Shown here piece after piece: positions 13,426 to 23,885 of a DNA stretch of 64,000 bases (positions within the stretch are counted from its first letter, which is position 1; every line of letters begins with the position of its first letter). The position numbers were made by a program, and so were the translations under genes. Source of the DNA: Chionis minor (lineage: Eukaryota; Chordata; Aves; Charadriiformes; Chionididae); contig VZSF01003599.1 in the NCBI GenBank assembly GCA_013398295.1, forward strand, positions 1,340,469 to 1,404,468, read 5' to 3'. The notes below the pieces were generated by a model. It was not told the DNA's origin. It did no database searches and saw only the letters and a program-made list of their open reading frames with translations.

Positions 13426-13480
13426 CTTTGGAAAAAACTGCTGCCAGGCTCAAGAGGAGAGGTGACAGCAGATGCCCCAT
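13426..13480 (-). CDS. candidate first coding exon encoding a signal peptide
   Basis: On the minus strand an ATG at 13,480 has A at -3 and G at +4, a strong Kozak context. It starts the 18-residue stretch MGHLLSPLLLSLAAVFSK, a classic signal-peptide shape with a run of Leu/Ala/Val and small residues before the likely cleavage zone. Right after codon 18 plus one base comes the donor AAAG|GTAAGG at 13,425, close to perfect consensus. The resulting phase-1 intron directly after a signal peptide is typical of secreted or membrane proteins built from extracellular modules. The exon sits on the left shoulder of the CpG-rich block, as expected for a first coding exon, so transcription would run leftwards. 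The 5' UTR would extend toward or into the assembly gap. I do not recognise the gene, and only the leader is visible. A chance ATG and donor cannot be excluded, but the combination of features is good. Confidence 0.5.
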
Positions 13481-13809
13481 ATTGCTATTCCCAGAAGTGC
13501 ACATCCTGGGCTTTGCGGAGAAGTTAGGGCTCAGTTTGACGCACTTTGTAGTCAAAATAAAAATCGGCCAGCTGGAGAGGCTGCATTTTCAGAAAAGGTC
13601 ATCTGGAGAGCGCAAGAAGCGTTTCCTTCGCAAAGAGGACTGACTTCTTTAGCCTTAACCCTCCCCTCTCCACCCGCCTTTCTTCAGCCAGGCGCCGCGG
13701 CACAACCCCCTGCCCCGCGACCGGCGGGCGAGTCCCGGGTGCAGCCTCGGGGGCCCGAGGCGGGCGAGCAGCCCCCGCCGCAGGACGCCCCGCGCCGGCA
13801 GGGCCAGCT

Positions 13810-14351
13810 NNNNNNNNNNNNNNNNNNNNNNNNNNNNNNNNNNNNNNNNNNNNNNNNNNNNNNNNNNNNNNNNNNNNNNNNNNNNNNNNNNNNNNNNNNN
13901 NNNNNNNNNNNNNNNNNNNNNNNNNNNNNNNNNNNNNNNNNNNNNNNNNNNNNNNNNNNNNNNNNNNNNNNNNNNNNNNNNNNNNNNNNNNNNNNNNNNN
14001 NNNNNNNNNNNNNNNNNNNNNNNNNNNNNNNNNNNNNNNNNNNNNNNNNNNNNNNNNNNNNNNNNNNNNNNNNNNNNNNNNNNNNNNNNNNNNNNNNNNN
14101 NNNNNNNNNNNNNNNNNNNNNNNNNNNNNNNNNNNNNNNNNNNNNNNNNNNNNNNNNNNNNNNNNNNNNNNNNNNNNNNNNNNNNNNNNNNNNNNNNNNN
14201 NNNNNNNNNNNNNNNNNNNNNNNNNNNNNNNNNNNNNNNNNNNNNNNNNNNNNNNNNNNNNNNNNNNNNNNNNNNNNNNNNNNNNNNNNNNNNNNNNNNN
14301 NNNNNNNNNNNNNNNNNNNNNNNNNNNNNNNNNNNNNNNNNNNNNNNNNNN
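13810..14351. other. assembly gap (542 N)
   Basis: A run of 542 undetermined bases lies inside the CpG-rich block. GC-extreme promoter DNA is commonly lost in short-read bird assemblies. The length may be estimated rather than real. Open frames that cross it have no meaning. Confidence 0.98.
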
Positions 14352-14433
14352 CCCAGCCGGCCGCCCCCGGGCCCCGCCGAGGGAGAGTCCCGCGGGGCCC
14401 CCGCAGCGCCCGCGGCTCCTCCCGGCACCCGAA

Positions 14434-14440
14434 GGGGCGG
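14434..14440 (+). promoter_or_regulatory. GC box (Sp1/KLF-type site)
   Basis: GGGGCGG lies within the CpG-rich block, about 190 bp upstream of the plus-strand candidate start codon. GC boxes are common in CpG-island promoters. In such GC-rich DNA the match has limited weight on its own. Confidence 0.45.
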
Positions 14441-14623
14441 CGGGAGCGGGAAGGCGCCCCGAGCCGCCGGGCGGGGGAGCGGCGCTGCGGGCTGGGCAGG
14501 GAGCGGCGGGACGGGCGACCCCCCTCGGGGGTTCCGTTAGGACGTGGCAGTGCGGGGCCCGTCGGGCAGCCCGCACCTTCGGGCAGCTGCGCCGTGAGAT
14601 TTCCCTTCCCCTCGGCTGACAGA

Positions 14624-14713
14624 ATGGCGGCACAATGCGACCCGCCGCGGCCCGCCCAAACAAAAGGCTCCGGGAACTTCCAGCCACTCTGTTCCTTCAC
14701 GGAGTACGTGTTG
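14624..14713 (+). CDS. candidate plus-strand first coding exon
   Basis: The ATG at 14,624 has A at -3 and G at +4. It begins a 30-codon stretch starting MAAQCDPPRPAQ and ending SFTEYVL, followed at 14,714 by TTG|GTGAGC, a fair splice donor that leaves a phase-0 junction. MAA starts at the downstream edge of a CpG island are typical of housekeeping genes. The frame also continues unspliced for 73 codons in all to a stop at 14,843-14,845, with an AATAAA at 14,940, so a short unspliced transcript is another possibility. The start overlaps a YY1-like core, which could by itself explain the ATGGCGGC. No domain is recognisable in so short a stretch, and I cannot name the gene. The donor is less perfect than that of the opposite-strand exon. 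Confidence 0.35.
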
Positions 14714-14939
14714 GTGAGCAAAACCCGCTCTCCTTCCATTAAGAGGAGCCGCAGTGCTGAAGCTTTAAAGCTACTGTATGGAACTTTGAAACCCCACGCT
14801 TTCTGGGTGCCACCGCTGAGACACGCGTGCTCAGCCGTGCCCTGAGAAAAGGCCGTGCTGCGCGTGCCGTGAGTTCATTGTGGACGTTCACGTCCGTTGT
14901 AGAAGTATCACCAGTCCCAGACAATTCCCCCAGACCTCA

Positions 14940-14945
14940 AATAAA
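14940..14945 (+). terminator. AATAAA polyadenylation-signal match downstream of the CpG island
   Basis: A canonical hexamer lies about 95 bp after the stop of the unspliced plus-strand frame. Promoter-proximal polyadenylation is a known fate of short transcripts from CpG islands. The hexamer is frequent by chance in AT-rich DNA, so the functional claim is weak. Confidence 0.2.
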
Positions 14946-17042
14946 GCACAGCTCCAGAACTGGCACTAAGGCCAAAACAGAAATGTGCCATCTCAGAACA
15001 TCCACTATCTGAAAGAAGATAAAAAATTGTTACTGACGTGGTATACAATATGTTGTGGCCAAAAACTTAACAGTGTTGTCCAATAGAGGAGAGTTATTAT
15101 CAAATAATACCCTCTATCCAAGATCAAGCACTCGTCGCCTGGAGGAGGAAGTCAATGCCCAGCTGCGTTCAGTAGTGGGTGAAACATCGCAGCGTGATAT
15201 CCCGGTTAGTCGCTGTTCTGGTGGAAAAGGAGAAGCTTCCGACAGTCTACAAAAAGTACGAAAAGCGCAAAGGAAGAGCTTTCTCTCCAGATACAAATGG
15301 GAGAGGGCTTGTTACCAATTTTTCTTTAAGAAAAAAAAAAAAATTGGAATAATAATAAAACCCACCCTGATTCTCTTCTCTCTACTTTTACAGTTTCTGA
15401 CTATCACCAGAACTTGCTTTTGCCTTTTGTCATTTTGTGCAACACTGGGAGACGCTTTGTACATGCAGTTTGACTGCCTGCCAGTCATTCGGGGGTAACT
15501 AGACCGAAAGAGAGAATGGCAAAAGCAGCAGCACAATTGCAGAGTTGAGAGGGACTCTTAATGCCAGGCATATTATATTTGCAAAATAGGTTCTTTCCCT
15601 TCTTTTCGTATTTTGCAACAATGTTGAAACAGCAAACTTGAAAGCACTTACTCAATTTTCCAACAAAAATATGGAAAAGAGAGAACCTAGGGTCCTTTAT
15701 CCAGGTCCAAAATGGTGCTACTCACCGAACAGATTAATTTCCAGATTTGGTCTTGGGAAAGAAAAAAAATAAATCTAGACTATTATTTTTTCTTAATGTT
15801 GTTAAAAGCCGCTCTGAAAGGTCACTAACTAATTATTAAATTTTATGCATCAATAACCTTTTCGCTCCAAAGCACTCTGCAGACATTCTACTTTTAGTAG
15901 GTTGGAATGGACACATAATAGTTTGTCAACATCCTCCTCTCCCACTACCCGGCCACCTCCAGGAACCATCCCTGGGGCTGAAGCCTTCTCAAAGGTGACT
16001 GGGGACGGTGCTGCCACCTCCAAGCCCTTGAGCAACCAGTAGGGGTACTCATTTCCTGGGGGAGCCCCGCATGGAATAATCTTCCCTTCGCTCCCGTGGG
16101 TCTCACTGCGGTGACAGCTGAAGGTACGGCCGCTTGCCCCGTTTCACTCCGCAGAGTGGGTGTCCCAGTTCTGGTTTCTCCCTATGAGTGCAGGTGACAC
16201 TTCCGCTGTCCCAACTCGAGCCTGGCCAGCTGACGCTTTTGTGAAGAAAGCCCTTCCTAGGCACCACTCATGGAAAATCACATCAATTTGACTACTCAGT
16301 GATGAGAAAACATCTTCCTCTTTTATTAGCAATATGTTATTTTGGCAAGTATGCCTAATCTTTTCTGGGCAATTAGCGCAACTAATTGTGAAGGAAGAAC
16401 TGGCTTTAGGAAAGCACAAGAGACAATGGAGACCTGCATCCCCATAACCTATGGCTAACTGTAAAGGTAGAAAACTGATTAATCTGCATCCAACAAGTTA
16501 ATGAGAAAATCCATCGTTACCCAGAGACTTCTTGTTTCATCTTCAATGTGATATATCAACTGATATGTATAATCTACTTTATGCAATTAAAATTGCTAAT
16601 TGTTCTAATCAGTTTATCAATTCATGTTTTTGAGGTTGGTTTTTTTGGTCTGAGGGTTTTTTTTGTGGCTTGTGGTTTTATTTTTTCCATTTGTTTGAGA
16701 GAGTGATGTTCCCTCATTGACAGGCTAGAAGTGCAAGTCTGGGAGAAGCCCTATCGACACAGCAGGGAACAGCAGACTAGAGAAGACTGTAGCCAAGAGG
16801 ACTAGTGAAAATGTTCCTCTGCCCAATATTCCACACTCATATATATATATAAAAAAGATGCAGAAATACAGAATGGGTTCGGTGATCTAAAAGTAAACAA
16901 TTCATTTCAAAAGCCAATTGCATTCTAACAATTTTCTCTCACTGCCCACAGACCTGGAATAGCAGGGCATATTACTGAGTCTTTTAAACGGAGCAGTTAC
17001 ACATTTTTCTCTAAAAATATTTTTCACTTTCCATTACACTCA
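14946..17042. other. non-coding stretch downstream of the CpG island
   Basis: No coding exon is supported. The frame at 15,055-15,498 (147 codons, non-ATG start) runs through a poly-A tract and a poly-T/pyrimidine segment and has no recognisable motif. A short GC-richer patch at about 15,940-16,160 stands out from its surroundings but shows no promoter or exon signature. At about 15,855-15,895 the words CCAAAGCACTCTGCAGACATT resemble the terminal part of amniote MIR/L2-like SINEs in reverse orientation. Confidence 0.45.
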
Positions 17043-17110
17043 GAGAAAAATCCTGGCCCTGCTGAAGTCAGTGCTTACTTCACCATTGATTTTTAGAAGG
17101 ACAGATTTTT
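17043..17110. repeat. decayed amniote interspersed repeat
   Basis: The segment with AATCCTGGCCCTGCTGAAGTCAGTG and, further on, ACTTCACCATTGATTTTTAG resembles a widespread turtle/crocodile/bird repeat. That repeat has the words ctggccc(c)a(c)tgaagtcaatgg and ccattgacttcaatgg. Divergence is high and the family name is uncertain. Confidence 0.35.
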
Positions 17111-17212
17111 ACTCCTATTTTTTTCCCCCCACATTGCTCGAAGATTGCACAGAGGGCGTTAAAATGGATTATCTGGGTTTGCTACTGCACAACATCCAAA
17201 ATAAGAAGCAAT

Positions 17213-17290
17213 TAGAATCGTAGATTCAGAAGATGAAAAGGAATCAGCGTGATCAGTTTGACCTCCCAGCAATTTTGTACAATCTAATGT
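17213..17290 (-). mobile_element. ancient CR1 LINE 3'-end fragment
   Basis: AGAATCGTAGATTCAGAAGATG followed by GATCAGTTTGACCTCCCAG matches, with divergence, the reverse complement of an older CR1 3' end. The family pattern is atcatagattcat...agaagggaccattatgatcatctagtctgacctcctg. It is much more decayed than the CR1 copies at 33 kb and 54 kb, so it belongs to an older amniote-age layer. Confidence 0.5.
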
Positions 17291-18263
17291 GTTGTCTTCA
17301 AAACGTTTAGTAGTGGTGAAGCAGCAGGTGTACTGTGCCAGCCCTTCATAAGGGAAAAACTAAGTTCTTCCACTGGTGGTTTATGTTTCCATCACTCATT
17401 TCTTCATCACATCTATCCGTGGTCTCTTCTCTCTGTTGGGTAGTGCAGTCTTTGGGGAAGGCACTTCTTTCTGTTGCCTGTGTACACTACAGCTTGGCCA
17501 GCTGAGTCACAGTCAGCAGCTGAAGTCTTTTTGTGATGCTCCCACATAAATAATATGAAAATCAGAACCAGATAATGGGAGATGCCGCAAAGACCAAAGT
17601 GAGTCATGCTCTCCAATTTCATTTTAATTTCTGGATCTTGCTCTCTTTTGACATTAACCAGCACTTAGATTTTTATTTCGGTGACAGCAAGATGAAGCAT
17701 TAAGTCTTTGTTAATTTGTTTAAAACTAACTCTCATCTGTTCACTCATACCACATAGGAAAATAAAAAAAAATAAAATCACTTGGTTTGCTGATAGTGCT
17801 TCTGTTGTATGAGAAAAGCAGATACAGTTCAAAATCTTCACCAGGCGGAAATAAAAATCTATTTGACAGCTTGTAGTTCTACTGTCAATGGTAATACCCC
17901 TTGGAGTGCCTATCTCTTTAATGATCAAACGCTAACCTTAGTGGTGAATAGTATTCCTATCAGGCGACTTTATGTTGCTGGGCTTGCTGTCAGTTCACAA
18001 TAGCTGAAAAAGTAGATGATGTCAGTCAGAGTTTTCACTCTCCTTTACTTGTTTCCAATGAAAACTCAGAAATAGCTTCGTTCCAAATGAGTTCTAAAAA
18101 TGACAAAGAACCTTATCGCAACACAGCTAGGCTGTTATCAGCCAAATCAGCAGCCCTCTAATAGACAAAAAGTATATCAAAGAGGGCTTTTTTATTTGAA
18201 TAAACTAATATATTAACCTGCTTCATCTGATGGTAGGACTTTAAAATGTGCTTTGTCTGCAAG

Positions 18264-18286
18264 TTACTGTACTCACAGTACAGTAA
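18264..18286. repeat. perfect 10-bp inverted repeat with 3-base loop
   Basis: TTACTGTACT and AGTACAGTAA are exact reverse complements separated by CAC. This could form a short hairpin or a dyad protein-binding site. One such palindrome in 64 kb is near the level expected by chance. Confidence 0.6.
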
Positions 18287-21200
18287 AGTGTGGTGATTTA
18301 TAAGGACCAACTCTTGTAAGATGCAGAGGCCAGCTTGACTAAAAGCTCAATAAAGAAAGTCACCAGTATGTGTGCACATCAGAAAAAAAATTCGCCATAG
18401 GAAGAAATATATATATATAGTGAGAAAATTCATAGGTATAAACAAAATTTCTTCTTCCTTATTGGGTTGAACTCAGGCCTCCTCAGCAGTGAAACGCTGT
18501 GTATTAGTACCAGTACTTGCCAAGTTACAACTGGTGAAGTGATCTAAATGACTGGAATGTCTGTAAGTGTTAAGATGTGACTGTGCCCAGTCTGAAATCT
18601 GGTAACACTCTCAGTGGTGTAATTAAGAAATTGACAGTGTTTTTCATGAGCCGATAACATGAAATAACAGAACACAGAATGTTACTGTGACTGGAGATGT
18701 AACTGAAGACAAGTTGGCCTGATGCCTTGCAAAGATGGCAAAGCCCATTTCAAGTGACTATGAAGGTGACGAAAAACATTTCCCTGCAGGCTCTGCCAGC
18801 TTCCTTTTTTAATGTCTTTGCTTATATCAAATGAAAATGACCAGAGGAATAGGACAAATCAAAAGGTCTGTGTAACCTTCTATACTATCTCCTATAGAGG
18901 CCAAAAGTAGATGCACAGGGAAGAATGTAAGAATAAGACCAGAATACATAATAATTCCCTTGAATGCTCTCAGCCTTCAATACCTGAGCCAGAGGTGGTC
19001 TCTACATGTTTAGAAACCCTCAACAACTTTTCCTTTTATAGGTCTCTTCTTGAACTCATGTTAACTTTGGACATGCTGTCTTGGTTCACAAGTAAAAGAT
19101 CTCCACAGCGTAACTGCAGAACCGTTGCCCGCAAACAGCCCACACTGCCCTCTCTGCACCCAAGAACTCCTGACCTTTACTCTATGCTAGTGTTGCTTTA
19201 TTTTGAGAAGGAATAGGACTCAACTGTTACCCCTGAAAAACCTACGATATTTTCAATATCAACCAGAAATAGAATCTCCGCTTTAGGAAAAATGTACTTA
19301 TCTCTATATATAGAATGAATAAAAACTTCTAATCAGAACAGCTCTGTCATGTGGTGTATACAAAAAAACCCCAAATGTCCCTCTTCCCAGTTGAATTCCA
19401 TCCCAAAACTTTTTCCATATTTAATTAATAAGCTCCTATAGATAATGATTTACTTACTGTTATCTACGGGTTGGGGGGGGGGTGTGTGTTATTCATCATT
19501 TAGACCTCCAATTTTAATGGAAAAATACCAAAAATACAGGTATTTTATTAAACAGGGTTAATAATTGCACCTTTTGTGCTTAACTAACCGACCATATTTA
19601 GTATAAGAGTCACTAAATATACTAATTGTATTTTTGATACACAGTACTTTGAGTGGGGGAAAGATCTTCAGTTATTAAAAATATTTGATTTTTTTTTTTT
19701 TTTTGAGAACCAGTTCACGTTCTGTGCCCCAAATCTCTTAGAATCAAGGAGCCCAGTCCTGCAGAAACTCTCAGGTACAGCATTTATTAGTGCCACGTCC
19801 TGATCATTGTGATTTAGATGTAAAAGGTACGTAGTTTCCCAAGCCCTAGTGAAATATAGGTGTAGTAACTTATAGGCTGACTGTGGGGTAGTATGAAATA
19901 CACAAAGAAACCCAATACAGCCCCAGAATTTGGGAGGCACAAGAAACCCAAATACGCAAAGAATAGCAGCTCTGAATAGTTGGTGATCTTTCATAAACAT
20001 ATCTGTGTAAACACATATGGTGTCTACTTGTGTGTATACATTAGAACTTAAAACAGTTGCCTGTTTGGCAGTACAAAAGCTATTAAACTTCTTAGCAAAA
20101 TAGGCTTGTTGCTGCAACAAAAACCAACCCCGTTTGTCACCAGCAGCTGGTTAACGATGGAGTGCTGGTGACCCCTAGTGCGACAGCCGGTCTGGGACCG
20201 CTAACGCTCAGTCCAGCAGGTGCCACACACATTTTCCTCTAAAATTAAACAATTGGCATCTCCTGAAATAAACGCCGGAAGCGCGGAGGTGAGGAAACAG
20301 TAAAACAAAGGCATTAGAACAAAAAGCAGGCCTTCCAGTTTGTGAAGTTTTCTATTTATAGGTATGAAATGCTAGAGTCAGTACAGTTGCTTAAAGCACA
20401 TTGACTGCCCATATTACTTGATGTGGTTTCAAGAAGAACAGGATTACTTAAATTAGCTAAGCAAATGCTGTTTTGAAGGACACAGAAAATATTTTTCTTT
20501 TTCCCTTCCTGGATCCCTATTGGCTATTGAAAAATTGTTGTTGCCAAAATATTGGTTATTCTGAGGTATCTTTCTCTGCATCCTGAATTCTACATGATTT
20601 AGGTCGTGCTGTATATTAAGGGTTGATCTATAAAGTGTAAGTCCAATAGCTTTTCAATGAAGTGTAAAGCATTGTTATGCATGATGGGTTCTGTTACCTG
20701 CTTATAGGTAATACCCGACACTGAAGTGCTTTATTACAATTTTTAGTATTATACCCATGTTGTAATGCTCTTAGAGTTTAATAATTTATTGGCTTTTTGT
20801 AAACTATTTATGAATGGCAGATTAAAATAAGCATAGCAAAATGATTAGTCATATAGAGCCAAATTCAAACCTACTGTGTAAGGAAGTATACCTTTTAACA
20901 CCAAATCTAATTTTGCTAATTTCATCCCTTTAGTACAATAAGAGATAGGAATAACAAATAAATCAAGAAGAAAAATCTTTGTAATACAGAAACTGGTAAG
21001 ATTTAAAGGGTAATTTCCATAAAGACATTTAAAATTAAACAGTTCCTCTTTTTCCGTTCTTCTGGGGTTTTTTTTTTGGTTTGCTTGTTTGAGGAGGGAG
21101 GTGTTTAAGATATATAGTACAGACCTATGTGCCTCTTCCTGCTCTGGCCTCACTCAGATTAGAAGTATCAGATATAAGCAGGGCAGGCAGGTTTTGCAAA

Positions 21201-22418
21201 AAAGTCTTAAAGAAGTTCTAATGACACTTGCATTTAAGTTTAACATATTGTTGTGGTTAACCTCTAGCAAAGGTGTACCCTTGCCAAAGTGTCACTCACC
21301 ACGGAAGGCCTAAAAGCCACTTCAATCAACTGAAGTGACTGTAAACTCTTTAGTGAATTACAGTTCTTGCGATCTATTCGGTTTCACTAATCCTCCAGGC
21401 CTCGTAACCATTATTTTTTGCAGAGAAAATGCTTCATCAGCAATGAATAAACAGGAGGTAGAAGAATTCATGACATGCATGATACACATATTTACTTCTC
21501 GAGACTTCCTTAAAGTAGGCAGATACTGCACACAGTTCAACTACAGTCACATGCTGAAATTTTTGCCTTTTTTTTCCAAAAGGCTCATTCTTATCACAGA
21601 TGGGAGAGCATATGGTAGGAAGCCCTTATAGTATATTGGAAACAGCTTCCACATTATAGTAGATTTCATATTGAAACTGCAGAGTCAGTAAACGGGAGGA
21701 AGCAACCAAAGATATCTAGAATATTTTAACCTTCTCACTATAAACATTGGCTGTCCTTGCAGTTGGAGCTGCTGGAGAAGGAAATTGGGGAGGGGAAATT
21801 ACACTAGCTCTATGAACGTGTGGCAAAAAACAACCCTGAAAACAAGATTCTGTTCAAAAGATACAAAATGACATGCAAAATTGGAAAGCTGAGGGATTTG
21901 AACCTGCAACAAATTTAGAGTAGCAAAATTGAAATCAAAAGTAAAGGGAGAGAATAAGATGGTTTAGGAGATTAACAAAGAGCCTGACTTTTTTAATGGC
22001 TTGATCCTAAGCCAGGTTTATCAGGAACTACCTTATGATGCCTAAAATTCCACCTGAAGGGAGTTGCTGGCATTCGGTCTGACAACACTGCTGTTCTAAT
22101 TAGCAGTCCCCAACCCCCAGAAGCAGCACAAGTTTGCTGGCTGGTACATTTGTTTTGTGAATAAAAGCTGCACAGCAACTCCAAGAGCCTACAAATACCC
22201 ATATGGGGGAAGTGAAAGTTTGGTTTTCCCTTTCAGTTTCTACTGGGGAAATGGAATGTAAACTTTGCAATACGTTGAACTGAGTTACTACTGCACTCTA
22301 GTGTATTATAGGAGAAACAGTCCTGCCACGGAGGCTGGCTGGTAGAGACCAGGCAAAGGAAGAAGTCAAATTTCACTTGCTTGAGACACCAGACAACATA
22401 GATTAATGTCAAGCCAAC

Positions 22419-22442
22419 TTTTTTTTTTTTTTTTAAAAAAAA
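22419..22442. repeat. T16A8 homopolymer junction
   Basis: A run of 16 T is followed directly by 8 A. It is a simple-sequence tract. The long T run could be the poly-A tail of a minus-strand retroposed copy, but no parent sequence is recognisable next to it. Confidence 0.7.
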
Positions 22443-23734
22443 GCATAAACCAGAACAATCAGTGAGTTAGCTTGACCCTTTATCCTCCAAAGCAGTTTGG
22501 TTTTATTATTCTCCAGGATGAAGTCACATAGAAAAAGAGTCTTTCCCAAAAAAATTTTTCATATATAAACAGAAAGTTTCCAAATAATCAATTAACATCA
22601 GTCAACAGATATTTTATTGGAAACAGCTTGTTGTTCTGTAATTAGAGGCCTTCCCACAGCTGCCATCCCACTAAAACGCAGCAGAAAGAAGGCGTAGGAA
22701 GAACGCGGCCTATTCTGTCATTGGGCTGAACAATGTTAATTCTACCGTATACTTGAATCTGCAAATTCCCTTCCTCCACATAGTTTGTGTTTTCATGATT
22801 TGGGCTGTCACCTGGGGTATTATTCATGCTCTTACACACACAGAGGCTAAAACTAAAGCATTTTCTGTAGTGTTCCCTACCAAAAAAAAAAAAAAGGCTT
22901 TTGCTTATAACACTCATAACACTGAAAGATGTCTATGAGCACTTTGGCCACCAAACCTTCAGTAAGTTTTTTTCATTTGGAATATAAAGCTGCAGCTACT
23001 CAGAGTGTTAGTCCATCCATTACCTGTCCTGTTTCAACTTGCTCAAGACCAGTAAGGGATGCTCAGACTCAAGGTCAACACAGTGACTAAGTGCGGACTG
23101 AAACTTTTGTAAAGTGCCATCATTCTGAATACTATTTTAAGTTTGCTATATTGTTTAGGACTGCTAAACTCAATGCTGTCACCTTTGCTATCAGAAATGG
23201 CTGACCTTGCTGGAGAAGCTGCCTGAAGGTTAATTAATTTGTGCTTTTTGATATGCAGAGGCCCCAGTCCTGGACACGACAGCCTTTGCTGCTGCTCAGC
23301 GGCTGTTCTCCACCGTGCTCCATTGCAAAGGCTCCTCGAGCCTCACCTGCACCCGCCGCTCTCTCAGGCTCAGGAGCATCTAGTTTTAGTAGAATCCAGC
23401 TTACTTTCTCTAAAACCTTGATTCAGTTTGACACGTGAGAGTATTAACTCCATGCAAATGCCCAATAGTGCTGTAATATGAGCTCAAAAATAAAATCTTC
23501 TGAAAACAACAAACTGAGTTCTCAGCTACCAGCTCAGTGTCTACTGAGGGCAAACACGCAGCTCAGAGAGCACCTTGGTGGTTAAAGTCATTAACAACTA
23601 TTTTTTCCTGAGGTTAATGAACAGAAGCAAACATCTTCTGTAGAGTTAATGCTCCCAGGAAATGTCCTGAGTCATGATCATTACCATGATTTACATTCAG
23701 TATAAATGCTTTCCGTTCAATTTATAGCATTTTC

Positions 23735-23885
23735 TACCTCAGCATCTCAGAACGGCTTACAAATATAACAGCAGTCTTATTCCTGCACCTTAAGAACATG
23801 GAAATTTTAAACAGAATGGGAAATGAAATAACATAGCTAGATCACAAAATATTGTAGTACAGTTAGGAGCAAAACCTGGATTTTT
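23735..23885 (-). repeat. MIR-type SINE relic (reverse orientation)
   Basis: CATCTCAGAACGGCTTACAAA corresponds to the reversed MIR 3' words ctcaaagcgctttacaaa. Then AATGGGAAATGAAATAACATAGCTAG...GGAGCAAAACCTGG follows the reversed MIR order (atggggaaactgag...cacagctag...gcagagccgggattcgaacc). Order and spacing agree with the family over about 150 bp, which makes this one of the better MIR matches. Confidence 0.5.

Larger units (their letters stand above)
13655..14660. promoter_or_regulatory. CpG island, candidate bidirectional promoter
   Basis: Base composition switches abruptly from AT-rich to strongly GC- and CpG-rich at about 13,655 and returns to background after about 14,660. A GC box (GGGGCGG, Sp1/KLF type) lies at 14,434-14,440. 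An AGAATGGCGGC element at 14,621-14,631 holds the ATGGCGGC core of YY1 sites, which often overlap initiation codons. There is no obvious TATA box, in keeping with a CpG-island promoter. A minus-strand ATG with donor lies to its left and a plus-strand ATG with donor to its right, suggesting divergent transcription. The middle is missing (assembly gap), so the start sites themselves are not visible. Confidence 0.75.
17291..23730. other. AT-rich non-coding stretch
   Basis: No gene is supported. The stretch includes a 23-bp palindrome at 18,264-18,286, a G10/GT tract near 19,473-19,490 and a T16 run at 19,689-19,704. There is also an inverted repeat at 20,136-20,172 and a T16A8 tract at 22,419-22,442. 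The frame at 19,668-20,120 (150 codons, minus) starts without ATG and has no recognisable domain. Confidence 0.5.

Noticed and set aside
13472..14845. 457-codon plus-strand open frame, and the 257-362-codon minus-strand frames over the same place
   Set aside because: They cross 542 undetermined bases and GC-rich DNA with few stops. Their length is an artefact of the gap.
15055..15498. 147-codon plus-strand frame after the CpG island
   Set aside because: Non-ATG start, passes through a poly-A tract giving KKKKK and then a pyrimidine tract. No motif and no splice pairing.
19668..20120. 150-codon minus-strand frame
   Set aside because: Non-ATG start (TTG), ends in the poly-T-derived lysine run, no recognisable domain. 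Consistent with chance.
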